Below are positions 15,978 through 25,800 of a DNA stretch of 64,000 bases, piece by piece. The stretch lies in assembly GCA_934365195.1 (NCBI GenBank), contig CAKRNA010000001.1, forward strand, positions 62,001 through 126,000, written 5' to 3'. Source of the stretch: an uncultured Clostridia bacterium (GTDB lineage: Bacteria > Bacillota > Clostridia > Christensenellales > CAAEEZ01). A program made the position numbers and the translations under genes. Numbering within the stretch: position 1 is the stretch's first letter; each line of letters starts with the position of its first letter. The notes below the pieces were generated by a model. The model was not told the origin of the DNA, made no database searches, and was given only the letters and a program-made list of their open reading frames with translations.

Positions 15978-18900
15978 ATGACACATAGCACTAAAGGTAA
16001 AAAATTATTACCGATTTTAATTTTTACGTTGTGTTTTGTATTGTTACTTTCAAGCGTATTTACTTTCAATGCGTTTGCCGAAGGTACTACTCCTATAGGA
16101 GAAAACAATACTTTCAAAGTAGCACACATTTCCGACGTACACTATTTTCCTAACGACTTATGCCCTACGGAATATTCCGAGGACTCTACTTATGCGCTAA
16201 CTATCAAGGAATACTTTAAGTTAATCCCTGAAAGTGGTACTATGTTAAACGCTACTTGCCAAAAACTACTTGAAAAAGCAGTTAGCGAAAAATTAGACGC
16301 TATAATCGTAAGTGGCGACCTTACTAAAGACGGCGAATTTCGTGCGCACGTTGACCTTGCTAATAGGCTGAGAAAACTTCAAGACGATATTAGAAAGGCA
16401 ACCGGCAATCCTGATTTCCAAATTTTCGTTGTTCTTGGCAACCACGACACCTTTAATAGCAAAACTAACGATTACTTAGGCAGAAAAGACGCAGACGGCA
16501 ACATTTTAACTAATAGCGGTGAACCTACCAGAATAAACACTACCACCACCGCTCAGTTTATGCACATTTACTCCGGTCTTGGCTACCCTAACTTCACCGA
16601 CGCAGATATTAAAAAATATACGGACGAAAGCGTAAACAAAACGGAATTTGACAAGTTCAACACTCCTTTTATGAGTTTCTACAACAGCACCTTGTCCTCT
16701 GCTTACGACTACTCTTATTTTAAAGACTCCGTTAAAGATTACTCTGCAGATTACGTAATTAAGTTGTTTAACCTAAGCGTTAAAGCAGGCGCTACTCTTT
16801 CTGAAAAGGAAGACGTAATTAGCAAAGAGCCGCAAGCATTAAACGCTTACAACAACGTTACCAAACAAAACGTATGCACTTACGTTGCTGTCCCTAACGG
16901 CAAAAAGCCAAGTTTGGACGGTTTCGTAGTTTCTATGATAGACTCTTCTTTAAGAGAGCCTAAGGCTAGTGCAAGATACGGCTACGAGCACATTACCGGC
17001 GGCAGAATAATGGACACCACGTTTAACTGGCTAAAAGACGCCCTTACCTTCACTAATTCCGCAGGTAAGAAAGTTTCTTTTGCCGAAAGACAAGACACCG
17101 TTATCAGTTCTATGCACCACGGTACCGTTCCTCACCTAACCACACAAGAATCCTTTATGACGGACTTTATCTTGTACGACTGGGAAGAATCGGCTGTTAA
17201 ACTAACCGACCTAGGCATTAAATATTCTCTAACCGGTCATGTTCACGCTACCGACGTTGCTACTTACGTAGCAGACAACGGTAAGGAACTTGTTGATATC
17301 GTTACCGGTTCGTTGATTTCGTACGGCTCTCCTATCCGTTACGCTACGTTCTCAAGGTCTTTGGCTCTTGGCGTTATTACGGATAAACTTAGTGATACCA
17401 CACAAACTATCACATCCTTCAAAGGCGTGCCTATGACGATGACCGACACTAGCAAAACTATCGACAAAGATAAAACGCTAGGCAAGTGGTTCAACGACGA
17501 CACGACTGACGGTGTGGAATATAACTATATCGACGACGTACAAAAATATATGTACGACACCGTGCTTGTAAACTTTATCCCTAACCTACTAGAAGGTTAC
17601 GTAAACGAGGGGCTTGTGAAGACGCTTACCGCTAACTTCTCTAAGGACCAAGACCTAAATATTTTTGTTTCTGAACTAATTGAACAACTATTTAGTATGA
17701 AACCAAAATACATCAACGGCGTAGAGCAAGAAAGCCTTGTTAAGTACGTTTACACCCTAGTACACGACTTTATCGGCTACAAAGAGACCGCCGAGAACGA
17801 CTTTTTAGCCACCGTTAAATTCGAGAATAAGAAAGCACCCGGTACTTACTTTACCCTTGGTGACATCCTTATCGAGTCCTACGTTAAATACCTAGTAAAC
17901 GGCGAAGTTAAAACCGTTGACGATTCCGGTATTTTGTATTCTCTAAGAGAGTACGCAAAGGACGGTTCGCTAGCAAAACAACTATTCGGCGATCCTAAAA
18001 CATACAACCAAGCAGGCAAAAAGAGTGGCTTACTATACCCTCTACTTTACGCTGACAACAACCTAATCGACCAAGTGCTTGACTTCAAGTTTGACTTTTC
18101 AAGTTCTAAGATGAGCGCAGGCGGTTTGAAAGTTGCAAAAGCATTGTTCGGCTTATTAGACATTAAATTCGACGAAACCACTAACTATTCGTTTAGTTTA
18201 AATCAAATCATTAAAGTTGCGGCAAAAGCAGGCAAATCATTCGGCACGGAAGCAGGAACAGTTGGCACTATCTTTGCCGGTCTAAACGCTAACGGCGGCG
18301 ACGTAACCGCTCTTGCTAGAGATTTTGTAAATAGTTACGCAGTAGATAACTTCTACGTAAATATCAGCGGCGTGCTTTACGATATTATCGAGTCGTTCAG
18401 CCTAGATCAAGACAAGATTGGAAGCCCTCTAAAAGTTGACGGAGACGGAGTTCAAGAAAACGGACGTATCTACACCTCAGGCAACGCATCTATTAGCCCA
18501 AGCGAGTACCAAAGAAGAGGTTTTACCCCTGCGCTTCTTACCCTATCTTTCGGTAAGACAAACACGGAAATGAACCTAACTTGGACTACTGCCGCATTTA
18601 GAAATTCGACTATAACGGTTGACGGAGTAGACAGTAGCAACGTAGAAATCAAGAAGGTAAACACCGCTTACGGCTACCCTCTATTCGACCTTGGCTTACT
18701 ATCTAAACTGACCAACGAGTCTAAATACGAGCAACAACAACAAATTATCAAAAACGGTTTTGCAAAAACCACTAAATTTATGAACGTGTACACCGTTACC
18801 GTTAAAAACTTAGAACCCGGCAAGAAGTACACCTATAAGATTACTACCACTAACGAGGAAGGCAGCACCATTACTAATATTCCCGGCCACACTCAAAACG

Positions 18901-20741
18901 GTGAGTTTACGACGGCTAAAGATAGCGGCAAGTTCACTTTCCTAGGCATCACCGATATTCAAGGCACGTTGCAAAGTAGTTACGATATTGCAAAATCTAA
19001 TATCGAAAAGGCAATCGCCGAGGCAGGCATCGTTGACTTTATCGTAAACTGTGGCGACGTAACCGACAACGGCAAGAACGTAAAACAATGGAATTACGCA
19101 CTTAACGTAACTAACGGCTACAACCCAACCACTAACTACAAGACGCTATTCTCTACCTACCCTACCGTTATTACGGCAGGTAACCACGAAAAGAGCGGCA
19201 GCGTACTTGCTAGATACTTCAATATCAAAAACGGCGAATACGTATTTGATAAAGAGAACCCAACCGAAGAAGAAATTGCTAAGGCTGATAAGATTATCAA
19301 ATCTAGCATGGAGTCGGGCTTGTTCTACTCTTTCAAATATGCTAACGCTAAGTTTATCGTACTAAACACTAACACGGCAACCGTAAACGGCTTACCAAAA
19401 GAGCAATACGATTGGCTAGTTAAAGAACTTAGAGACGAGGAAGGCATCGACTGGAAAATCGTGGTAATGCACAAGGGCTTGTACACTCTTGGCGAGCACA
19501 CCAACGACGTTGAGGTAAAAGGACTAAGAAGTCAACTTACTCCTCTGCTTTATGATATGGGCGTTGACCTAGTACTACAAGGCCACGACCACACCTTTAC
19601 TACCACCAAATTCTTGGATAGAAACGGCAACCCGGTAGACAACAGTAATGCAAGCATAACCACTTCTGAGTTCTCTTACGACACCCCTAACGGCGTATTA
19701 TACGCTACTATGGGCACTATCGCAGATAAGTTCTACAAGTACAACGAAAACTCCGGTTTTGCTATTGACGAAACGCATTCAATCACGAATACGCTAGACA
19801 GCGCAACTTACTGCTACTTCACCGTTGACGGCAAACAACTACAAATCAACTATCGTAGTTTCAACGCAGTAGAAAACGCTAAATTAAAGGCAAAACCTAT
19901 CACTATCGCAAAGAATAGGGCTGCTCAAACCGGTGACGTTACCGTTAAAGGCATCACCTTAAAGGTAAACGGCGAAAACGTTAACGTAAACCTAAATAGC
20001 CCGAGCGAAGTTTACTCCGTTCCAAGCACCTTCACGCTTAACGATATGACCATCACTAAGGGTGACAACAGCACTTGGAAGAAGTGGGATTTGCAATACG
20101 AGGCAGTAGAATACGGCACTTTAAGTTACAAATCAATCTCTCCGCTTGACAAACTGGGCGCAAACTTAGGCTCTGAATCCACAAACGTTCGCCTTGCAGT
20201 TTATAGTGAGGACGGCAAAACCGTTAAGTACTATCCGTTCAAGTTAAGAGTAAACAATATCATCGAAGATAGACTAGGCGAATTGCTATACGTAAACGGC
20301 AAGCCTTATTACGACGGTTTGAAGTTTAATTATCAAAACAAAAACGGTCACCTATCCCTTGCCCTACTTGATGACCCTACCGCTACTATCACCAAGGACG
20401 ACAGCCTACTAAAAGACAAAAACGTTATGAAATACTTTGTTGAAAAAGACGGTATGAAGTACGTGGTTGAAATCAAAGGCTACAACCTAGGCGACGGCGA
20501 AAACGGAGTAACCATTTTCGTTAGCGACGAGGAAGGCAACATTATTAAGTACAGCGTTGGCGTAACCACTCCTGCAAAACCTAACACCCTACTAATCGTT
20601 ATCATTATCGCAGTAGTAGTTGTTATTTCGCTTGTTGTAACCAACAAAATACTTAAGAAAAAGAGAGGTAAAGGATTGTTCGGTTTTATGGATAAATTCA
20701 AAAAGAAAAAGTCCGACGAGCAAGACGTGATAATCGACTAA
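15978..20741 (+). CDS. Surface protein with two metallophosphoesterase domains
   Basis: This 1587-residue protein has an N-terminal signal peptide (about residues 1-35). The first calcineurin-like phosphoesterase domain has SDVH (52-55), GDLTKDGE (113-120), GNHD (154-157) and GHVHA (about 420). A linker region of about 400 residues follows. Near residues 845-975 there is a fibronectin-like stretch as in purple acid phosphatases (LTLSFGKTNTEMNLTW and the later YTYKITTTNEEG). A second phosphoesterase domain has ITDIQGT (about 992), CGDVTDNG (about 1025), GNHEKSG (about 1068), VVMHKG (about 1163) and GHDHTF (about 1201). The C-terminal part is beta-rich, then one TM helix (about 1536-1556) and a basic tail anchor it outward. 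Both domains retain metal-site motifs. The likely role is hydrolysis of extracellular phosphoesters. The ATG at 15978 has GGAGG at a proper distance; the one at 15972 is too close to that site. Confidence 0.92.
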   Translation: MTHSTKGKKLLPILIFTLCFVLLLSSVFTFNAFAEGTTPIGENNTFKVAHISDVHYFPNDLCPTEYSEDSTYALTIKEYFKLIPESGTMLNATCQKLLEKAVSEKLDAIIVSGDLTKDGEFRAHVDLANRLRKLQDDIRKATGNPDFQIFVVLGNHDTFNSKTNDYLGRKDADGNILTNSGEPTRINTTTTAQFMHIYSGLGYPNFTDADIKKYTDESVNKTEFDKFNTPFMSFYNSTLSSAYDYSYFKDSVKDYSADYVIKLFNLSVKAGATLSEKEDVISKEPQALNAYNNVTKQNVCTYVAVPNGKKPSLDGFVVSMIDSSLREPKASARYGYEHITGGRIMDTTFNWLKDALTFTNSAGKKVSFAERQDTVISSMHHGTVPHLTTQESFMTDFILYDWEESAVKLTDLGIKYSLTGHVHATDVATYVADNGKELVDIVTGSLISYGSPIRYATFSRSLALGVITDKLSDTTQTITSFKGVPMTMTDTSKTIDKDKTLGKWFNDDTTDGVEYNYIDDVQKYMYDTVLVNFIPNLLEGYVNEGLVKTLTANFSKDQDLNIFVSELIEQLFSMKPKYINGVEQESLVKYVYTLVHDFIGYKETAENDFLATVKFENKKAPGTYFTLGDILIESYVKYLVNGEVKTVDDSGILYSLREYAKDGSLAKQLFGDPKTYNQAGKKSGLLYPLLYADNNLIDQVLDFKFDFSSSKMSAGGLKVAKALFGLLDIKFDETTNYSFSLNQIIKVAAKAGKSFGTEAGTVGTIFAGLNANGGDVTALARDFVNSYAVDNFYVNISGVLYDIIESFSLDQDKIGSPLKVDGDGVQENGRIYTSGNASISPSEYQRRGFTPALLTLSFGKTNTEMNLTWTTAAFRNSTITVDGVDSSNVEIKKVNTAYGYPLFDLGLLSKLTNESKYEQQQQIIKNGFAKTTKFMNVYTVTVKNLEPGKKYTYKITTTNEEGSTITNIPGHTQNGEFTTAKDSGKFTFLGITDIQGTLQSSYDIAKSNIEKAIAEAGIVDFIVNCGDVTDNGKNVKQWNYALNVTNGYNPTTNYKTLFSTYPTVITAGNHEKSGSVLARYFNIKNGEYVFDKENPTEEEIAKADKIIKSSMESGLFYSFKYANAKFIVLNTNTATVNGLPKEQYDWLVKELRDEEGIDWKIVVMHKGLYTLGEHTNDVEVKGLRSQLTPLLYDMGVDLVLQGHDHTFTTTKFLDRNGNPVDNSNASITTSEFSYDTPNGVLYATMGTIADKFYKYNENSGFAIDETHSITNTLDSATYCYFTVDGKQLQINYRSFNAVENAKLKAKPITIAKNRAAQTGDVTVKGITLKVNGENVNVNLNSPSEVYSVPSTFTLNDMTITKGDNSTWKKWDLQYEAVEYGTLSYKSISPLDKLGANLGSESTNVRLAVYSEDGKTVKYYPFKLRVNNIIEDRLGELLYVNGKPYYDGLKFNYQNKNGHLSLALLDDPTATITKDDSLLKDKNVMKYFVEKDGMKYVVEIKGYNLGDGENGVTIFVSDEEGNIIKYSVGVTTPAKPNTLLIVIIIAVVVVISLVVTNKILKKKRGKGLFGFMDKFKKKKSDEQDVIID

Positions 20742-20753
20742 CCTAAAATGTTT

Positions 20754-20783
20754 AAAACCCTGCTATTTGCAGGGTTTTATTTT
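20754..20783 (+). terminator. Terminator of the phosphoesterase gene
   Basis: A perfect 10-bp stem (20754-20763 with 20769-20778), a 5-base loop and a T-rich tail. Confidence 0.88.
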
Positions 20784-20787
20784 TGCC

Positions 20788-20935
20788 TAAATTTTTAACT
20801 ATCTTTACTTTGTAACCTACTCAAAATGTCGGAAGTTTTTTTACTTTAATTTTTAATTATCTTAACTTCGTATCCTTCTCAATATGTTGTTTTTTTATTT
20901 TTACTTTAATTTTTAACTGCCTTGACGATAGGTTG
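20788..20935. repeat. Imperfect tandem repeat, period about 60 bp
   Basis: The motif TAATTTTTAA(C/T)T followed by a cytosine-rich step and a T-run recurs about every 60 bases, starting near 20788, 20847 and 20907. The third copy is shorter and diverged. No gene overlaps it. Confidence 0.55.
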
Positions 20936-20963
20936 CGTTTTTTGTATCATTATTTCTTTTTCA

Positions 20964-21012
20964 CAATCCCTCCGTCGCTTTGCGCCACCTCCCTTTACAC
21001 AAGGGAGGCTTG
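20964..21012. repeat. REP-like palindromic element
   Basis: A GC-rich island in AT-rich spacer contains CCTCCCTT (20988-20995) pairing perfectly with AAGGGAGG (21001-21008), preceded by CCCTCCGTCGCTTTGCGCC. Its tail sequence (CACAAGGGAG) recurs at 21129-21138, which suggests a second, decayed copy. It resembles dispersed intergenic palindromes of clostridial genomes. Confidence 0.55.
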
Positions 21013-21329
21013 TTTGGATAGACTAACAACTTTATTTAGCACAATAGCGGCGTATTTGGATAGAGAAAAATCTTTTTTGGTAACTATATAGGGGTGATTG
21101 GTTTTGACTATAATCAGTACTATTTCACACAAGGGAGACTTAAACAAAAAGGAAAAGTCGGTGCGATTTTAAATTACACGCAATTAAACAAACCTTACTA
21201 ACAAGCCGCAAAAAATAGGATTTATAAACATTTTAATCTATGCAGGCACAAAATTCGCCTTTTAAAAACAATTATTCATAATACTAAATCGCAATTTTTC
21301 AAAAATTTTTTATTTTTTTTTGATTTATA
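21013..21329. other. Gene-free stretch
   Basis: Nothing coding was seen in about 315 bases between the palindromic element and the TetR promoter. A TTTGGATAGA motif occurs twice (21014-21023 and 21055-21064), and a partial copy of the palindrome tail lies at 21129-21138. Confidence 0.45.
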
Positions 21330-21358
21330 TTGACTAAGGCGGTTTTACTTGCTATTAT
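21330..21358 (+). promoter_or_regulatory. Promoter of the TetR-type gene
   Basis: TTGACT (21330-21335), a 17-base spacer and TATTAT (21353-21358), 20 bases upstream of the start codon. Confidence 0.8.
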
Positions 21359-21378
21359 AAACGTAAGAGAGGTGAATT

Positions 21379-21987
21379 ATGGCAAAGAATAACAAGACAA
21401 AAGCGCTTATTTTTGATACTGCTTTGAAGTTACTTAGAAAAAATCATAATCTTACTTTGAAAGATATTTCCTCGTCGGCGAACGTAAATATCGCCGCAAT
21501 TAACTACTATTTTGGGGATAAGGAAAATCTTATAAAAGAGATTATTGCCGACCAACTACGTCAGTTAAAAGTGAGGCTAACCACCTATTTGGACGAGTTT
21601 GACACCTCCACCGACTACGAGCAAACCTTGTGCAAACTAATATCCTGCATGTACGATTTCTGTTTTGAGAATTTAGGGCTACTTAACTACATATTCTCAA
21701 CGGACAGCAAGATAATGCAGGAGGCAATCTTTATTTACGTGCACGAAATATCGCTAGACCAAGCGTTTATGGACAAAATTATGTCTACCGTTGCCAAGAT
21801 ATCGCCGGTATACTCTATGGAGGAATGCAAGGTAAAATATACCCAACTGTTCTCCACCTTTGCTTTCCCGATTATATTTGAACTTAACCTATTAAAAGTG
21901 GAGGTTGCGTACTTTAACAGCATTTCAGAACCAAAGTTTAGGGAGCAATACGTAAAGCAAATATGCAAAACCTTCTTTGAGGACTAA
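21379..21987 (+). CDS. TetR family transcriptional regulator
   Basis: This 202-residue protein has the N-terminal TetR DNA-binding helices: residues about 8-50, with LTLKDISSSANVNIAAINYYFGDKENL matching the helix-turn-helix and the YYFG-DKENL signature. A helical ligand-binding part follows. The start follows AGAGAGGTGAATT. It is a single gene with its own promoter and terminator. Its neighbours are two large surface-protein genes, but no operator palindrome was identified, so its targets are unknown. Confidence 0.9.
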   Translation: MAKNNKTKALIFDTALKLLRKNHNLTLKDISSSANVNIAAINYYFGDKENLIKEIIADQLRQLKVRLTTYLDEFDTSTDYEQTLCKLISCMYDFCFENLGLLNYIFSTDSKIMQEAIFIYVHEISLDQAFMDKIMSTVAKISPVYSMEECKVKYTQLFSTFAFPIIFELNLLKVEVAYFNSISEPKFREQYVKQICKTFFED

Positions 21988-22013
21988 AAAATCACCGCTA
22001 AATAGCGAAACTA

Positions 22014-22037
22014 AAAATGCCTTTTGGCATTTTTTTT
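22014..22037 (+). terminator. Terminator of the TetR-type gene
   Basis: AAAATGCC (22014-22021) and GGCATTTT (22026-22033) form a perfect 8-bp stem with a TTTT loop and a T-run. Confidence 0.85.
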
Positions 22038-22481
22038 ATTTGTTTTACGTTATTTTTACCGCCCAAGTTTTTTTTACCGCCAACTTTTTCTTACTCGCAA
22101 ACTACATTACTACGCATTCCTATTTTACCTACAATTTGCGACTACGCTTTATATTGCTCAACCTATTCTTTACAGCCTTGCTCCGCCGCCCTCTTTTATT
22201 CGTTTGTCACCTTAGTACAGCCCGTATAACGCCAGAAATTAGCCCAAGAAAAACGGTATATAATTTGATTATATTTTATATATAAATATATTATATATAT
22301 TATATAGGCAAATTTACGGCGAAATAACGGCTGATTTATAGTGGCAAACCGAAGTAAAGTAAATAATAGAATGAGGGCTTTAAAACCGTGCAAAATATCG
22401 AGGCTTTCTGCAAACCGACTGAATCGTGATATAAGCAAGGCTGAAACTTTTTACGCAACATTCCTAAAATCATCTCCATGC

Positions 22482-22507
22482 ACCGACAATCACCACCACA
22501 AAGCCAC
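22482..22507 (+). repeat. 26-bp direct repeat, copy 1
   Basis: The 26-base sequence starting ACCGACAATCACCACCACAA is repeated exactly at 22676-22701, 194 bases away. Confidence 0.8.
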
Positions 22508-22675
22508 CACAAGCACTCTCACAAAACCTAATGCCGCCCATTACGAGCACGGCAACAAACCATTATGTCCACCCGCTCCACCAACTATCGCCGCACTATA
22601 TCAATCACACACCACTACCTAACCACAAACAACTAATACTTAGAACCTAAACCGCACACTACAATATCGTAAATG

Positions 22676-22701
22676 ACCGACAATCACCACCACAAAGCCA
22701 C
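22676..22701 (+). repeat. 26-bp direct repeat, copy 2
   Basis: This is the exact second copy of the repeat at 22482-22507. A shorter shared sequence, AAACAACTAAT, lies downstream of each region (22627-22637 and 22741-22751). Confidence 0.8.
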
Positions 22702-22803
22702 GACAACACACTTCCGCCACCGCAACACACTACCAAACCCAAACAACTAATGCTTTTAACACAACTAACTAATACTACGACTGCCGTCACCCTAGTTTTT
22801 GGA

Positions 22804-22833
22804 CAAAAAAATAGACTCTTTCGAGTCTATTTT
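22804..22833 (-). terminator. Terminator of the 1680-residue surface protein gene
   Basis: ATAGACTC (22811-22818) and GAGTCTAT (22823-22830) form a stem with a 4-base loop. A T-run follows on the minus strand, 18 bases beyond the stop codon. Confidence 0.85.
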
Positions 22834-22851
22834 CTTATTTGTTTTTTAGAA

Positions 22852-25800
22852 TTATTCAACGTTGATATTGTTGCTCTTATTCTTTTTCTTTTTCATTGCT
22901 TGTTTCAACGAAGAGTGTACAAGCACGTTACGAACGATTACTGCTACAACCAAGCCGACAACAAGCATAATTACTGCCACTTTGATAATAGTTTTGTCAC
23001 TATCGGTCATTTCCTCTTTGTGATACAACACTTGGATAGTTTGGTCGTTATCGATATTGTAAAGGTCGATTGCCGTTACCGAACCGATAGGAATAACTTG
23101 TTCGCCACCGTTTACGATAACCTTATCAATCTTGTAGCCTTTCATAACGCTGAACTCAATTCTTACGTTTGTACCGTAACTTACAGCGCTAGCGTCAACG
23201 CCCTTGATTGACGGAGAGTAAACGTCTTGGTTTACGAAACTAATCTTGTAAGTTTTGCTCTTAAACACAGCCTCGTAACTTCTTCCCTCCACGTTTCCAA
23301 CGTTGATTTCCGCCTTTGTTACGTCGATAGTAGCATCTTCAACCACAACGCCATTCTCTTTTACAATCCACTTTTCAAACACAGCATCGCTGCTTGGAAG
23401 TGCAGTAAGAATAACGTTCGTGTTGTTATCTATTAGTATTGCTTTGGTGTAGCCGGTTGCAGTACCCTCGTAAGACATATCGTGCTTAATTTTAAGAGCG
23501 CTAGAGGTTATTGCCTCGTTAGATTGCTTTTTCTTAACTTGAACACGAATTTCATAATCGTTTTTGATATTGCCAAAGGTGTAAGATTGTGCAGTACTTG
23601 ATGACGCTCCGCCCGATACTACCCATTGGTCAATCTCATAAGATTTGTTATCGCTAGGGTTCAAGAAGAAGGTAACGCTTTCGCCGTATTTAGCAAATAC
23701 CTTAACTGTTCCTTCGGTATTTACTATTTGCTTTGTTGTGCCGTTCGGCTCACGAACAGTTACCGTAGCATTCTCGCCATAAGGTAACTCCGGCATTACA
23801 ACGCTAATCTCGAAAGTTCTTTCCACAATTCGTAAAGTAACGGTATGGTTATTCTTAACGTCATTGATTTCGCACGTTAGCCCCGTTCCTGTTACGTCAG
23901 CCCCGTCTATTTGCCAGCCGTAGAACATATATTTAGGGTTCATACTAGCAATCATTACGGTTACGTTAGCGCCGTGAGGTACTTTAGACGCACTTACGTC
24001 AGTACCTTCAATACTAAACATAAACGCTAGTTTGGTTTCAAAGTCCGTGCCGTCCTTTACAAACATTCCGTTCTCAACGTGACCAAATTCAATCACCTTG
24101 TCGATATTGTAGAAAGTTTCCTCTTCGGATTTCTCGTAGGTAACTTTTACTTCTGTTTTAGCCTTGATATTTTCTATCCTAATTACGTATTGATTACCCT
24201 TTTGAGAAGGAGTCACCTCAGCGCCGTTTACTAGGAATTTAACCGTATATCCGTAGTTTACTTGCGCCTCAACAAGCATGGTTTTGCCGTGCACGACAGG
24301 TGGATACACGTTATTGCCGCTTGCGTCGGGTTTTGTATTTATCTTTTTGCCGTTTGCGTCAAGCACGGTAGTAATGCCGCCTTTTTCGGTAGGTTGCTCC
24401 TCGGTAACGGTAAAGTCATAGGTTATATCGGTGTAGGTAACGTTTACAACGATATCCAACTTGCCGTTTTTAACGCTTTCGTAATTAGAAGTGATATCGT
24501 TAAGTGCTACCGTAATAGTGTTACCCTCAAACGTAAATCTTTTTTTCTCGCCCTCGGCTACTACGTCATCCTTAACGCTAACCAACTTGCCTTCGTTTGG
24601 CGTTATCGTAAATTTAAGTTCGGTATAATCGCTCTTCTTAAACTCGAACGTGCTAACGATTTCTTTTTCGCCTTGTTTAATAGTTCCGAAGTTGCCGTTT
24701 GTTTTAAAGGTGATTTTTACCTTAGGCACAAGTATGATTTGAACTTCCTTATTTTTATCAAACTTAACACGCTTAGAAGGTTTGTTCTCGATAATTAGAT
24801 TGCCTTCACCGTCAACAACATCACTAATTGCCCAACCCAAGAAGTAGTAATCGTTTTTGTAACTATTTACGTATTCCACGTCGAAGTACTCTTTCTCCGT
24901 GCCGTAATTACCTTCCGTGGTTTCCTTTTTTTCCGTAATAGGCTCTAATTCGCCCGCCTCGTTTTTAACGTAAGGAGTAAAAGTTAATTTGAACTTAGGA
25001 ACGTTAAAGAAGACGCTAATATCTTTTTCCGTAGTGTCAATCATATCGATTACGCCTACTTTTTTATCCGCATCACTAAAGGTAAAGTCCGTTTCGGTTG
25101 AGTTTCTAAACTTGTAACTCTTCAAAGTATAAACGCTATCGCCAACAACTTTAACTTCAATATTTTTGCCGTTTGCAGCCGTAAATAATACTTCGTTTCC
25201 GTTTACAGTAAAATCACAACCTGTTGGTGCTTGAACGGTTAAATTACCGTTTTCGTCATAATAAAATTTCGCAACGCTACTATCATTCGTAAACCCTTTA
25301 ATTACGGTCTTGTCCGAATTAAAGATAGGTATATTATTTATTTGTAAGCCCGGGCGATCTACGTCAACACCGCTTATGCTAATGCTATTGCTATATACAA
25401 CGGAGCAACGTACTTTAATTTCAAGACCGGGCTCGAAGTTAATTGTGTCCTTCGTAACGTACTTATTTGTGCCGGATACTTGAATAACCGGAACTTTTTT
25501 CCCGTCTACCAAAACGTAATTATAGTCTGTTCCGTCAACGTTTATCGTACCGTCTTCCAAACTGAATACGTAATGGCCTGCCTTACCCTTTTCGCTAATA
25601 CCAAACTCAAGTTTTAGCGCTGAGTACATATTAGGATTTAAAACTTCGTTGTCATTTTTATCGTAGAACTTAACGTCCAAAATCTCTTGATGTACTAAGT
25701 TGTTACTAGCATAGTCAAGTACAACCCTATTAGCCTTTAAATCTATCTCGTTACCCTTAAATACGAATTGAACGGTTGCCTCGTCCTTATCGTAAAGTGG

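Larger units (their letters stand above)
22038..22803. other. Gene-free stretch with skewed base composition
   Basis: About 765 bases hold no convincing gene. The first part is C/T-rich on the plus strand, then comes a 30-base TA-only palindrome-like run near 22276-22306. From about 22460 to 22790 the plus strand is rich in A and C and very poor in G. A 26-base direct repeat (22482-22507 and 22676-22701) lies in this part. A short plus-strand ORF at 22341-22622 has no ribosome binding site and low-complexity content, so I do not call it. Confidence 0.55.

Noticed and set aside
22341..22622. Plus-strand ORF of about 93 codons in the gene-free block
   Set aside because: It lacks a ribosome binding site, its product is low-complexity (Thr, His, Pro), and it ends in the skewed repeat region. 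It is more likely chance.
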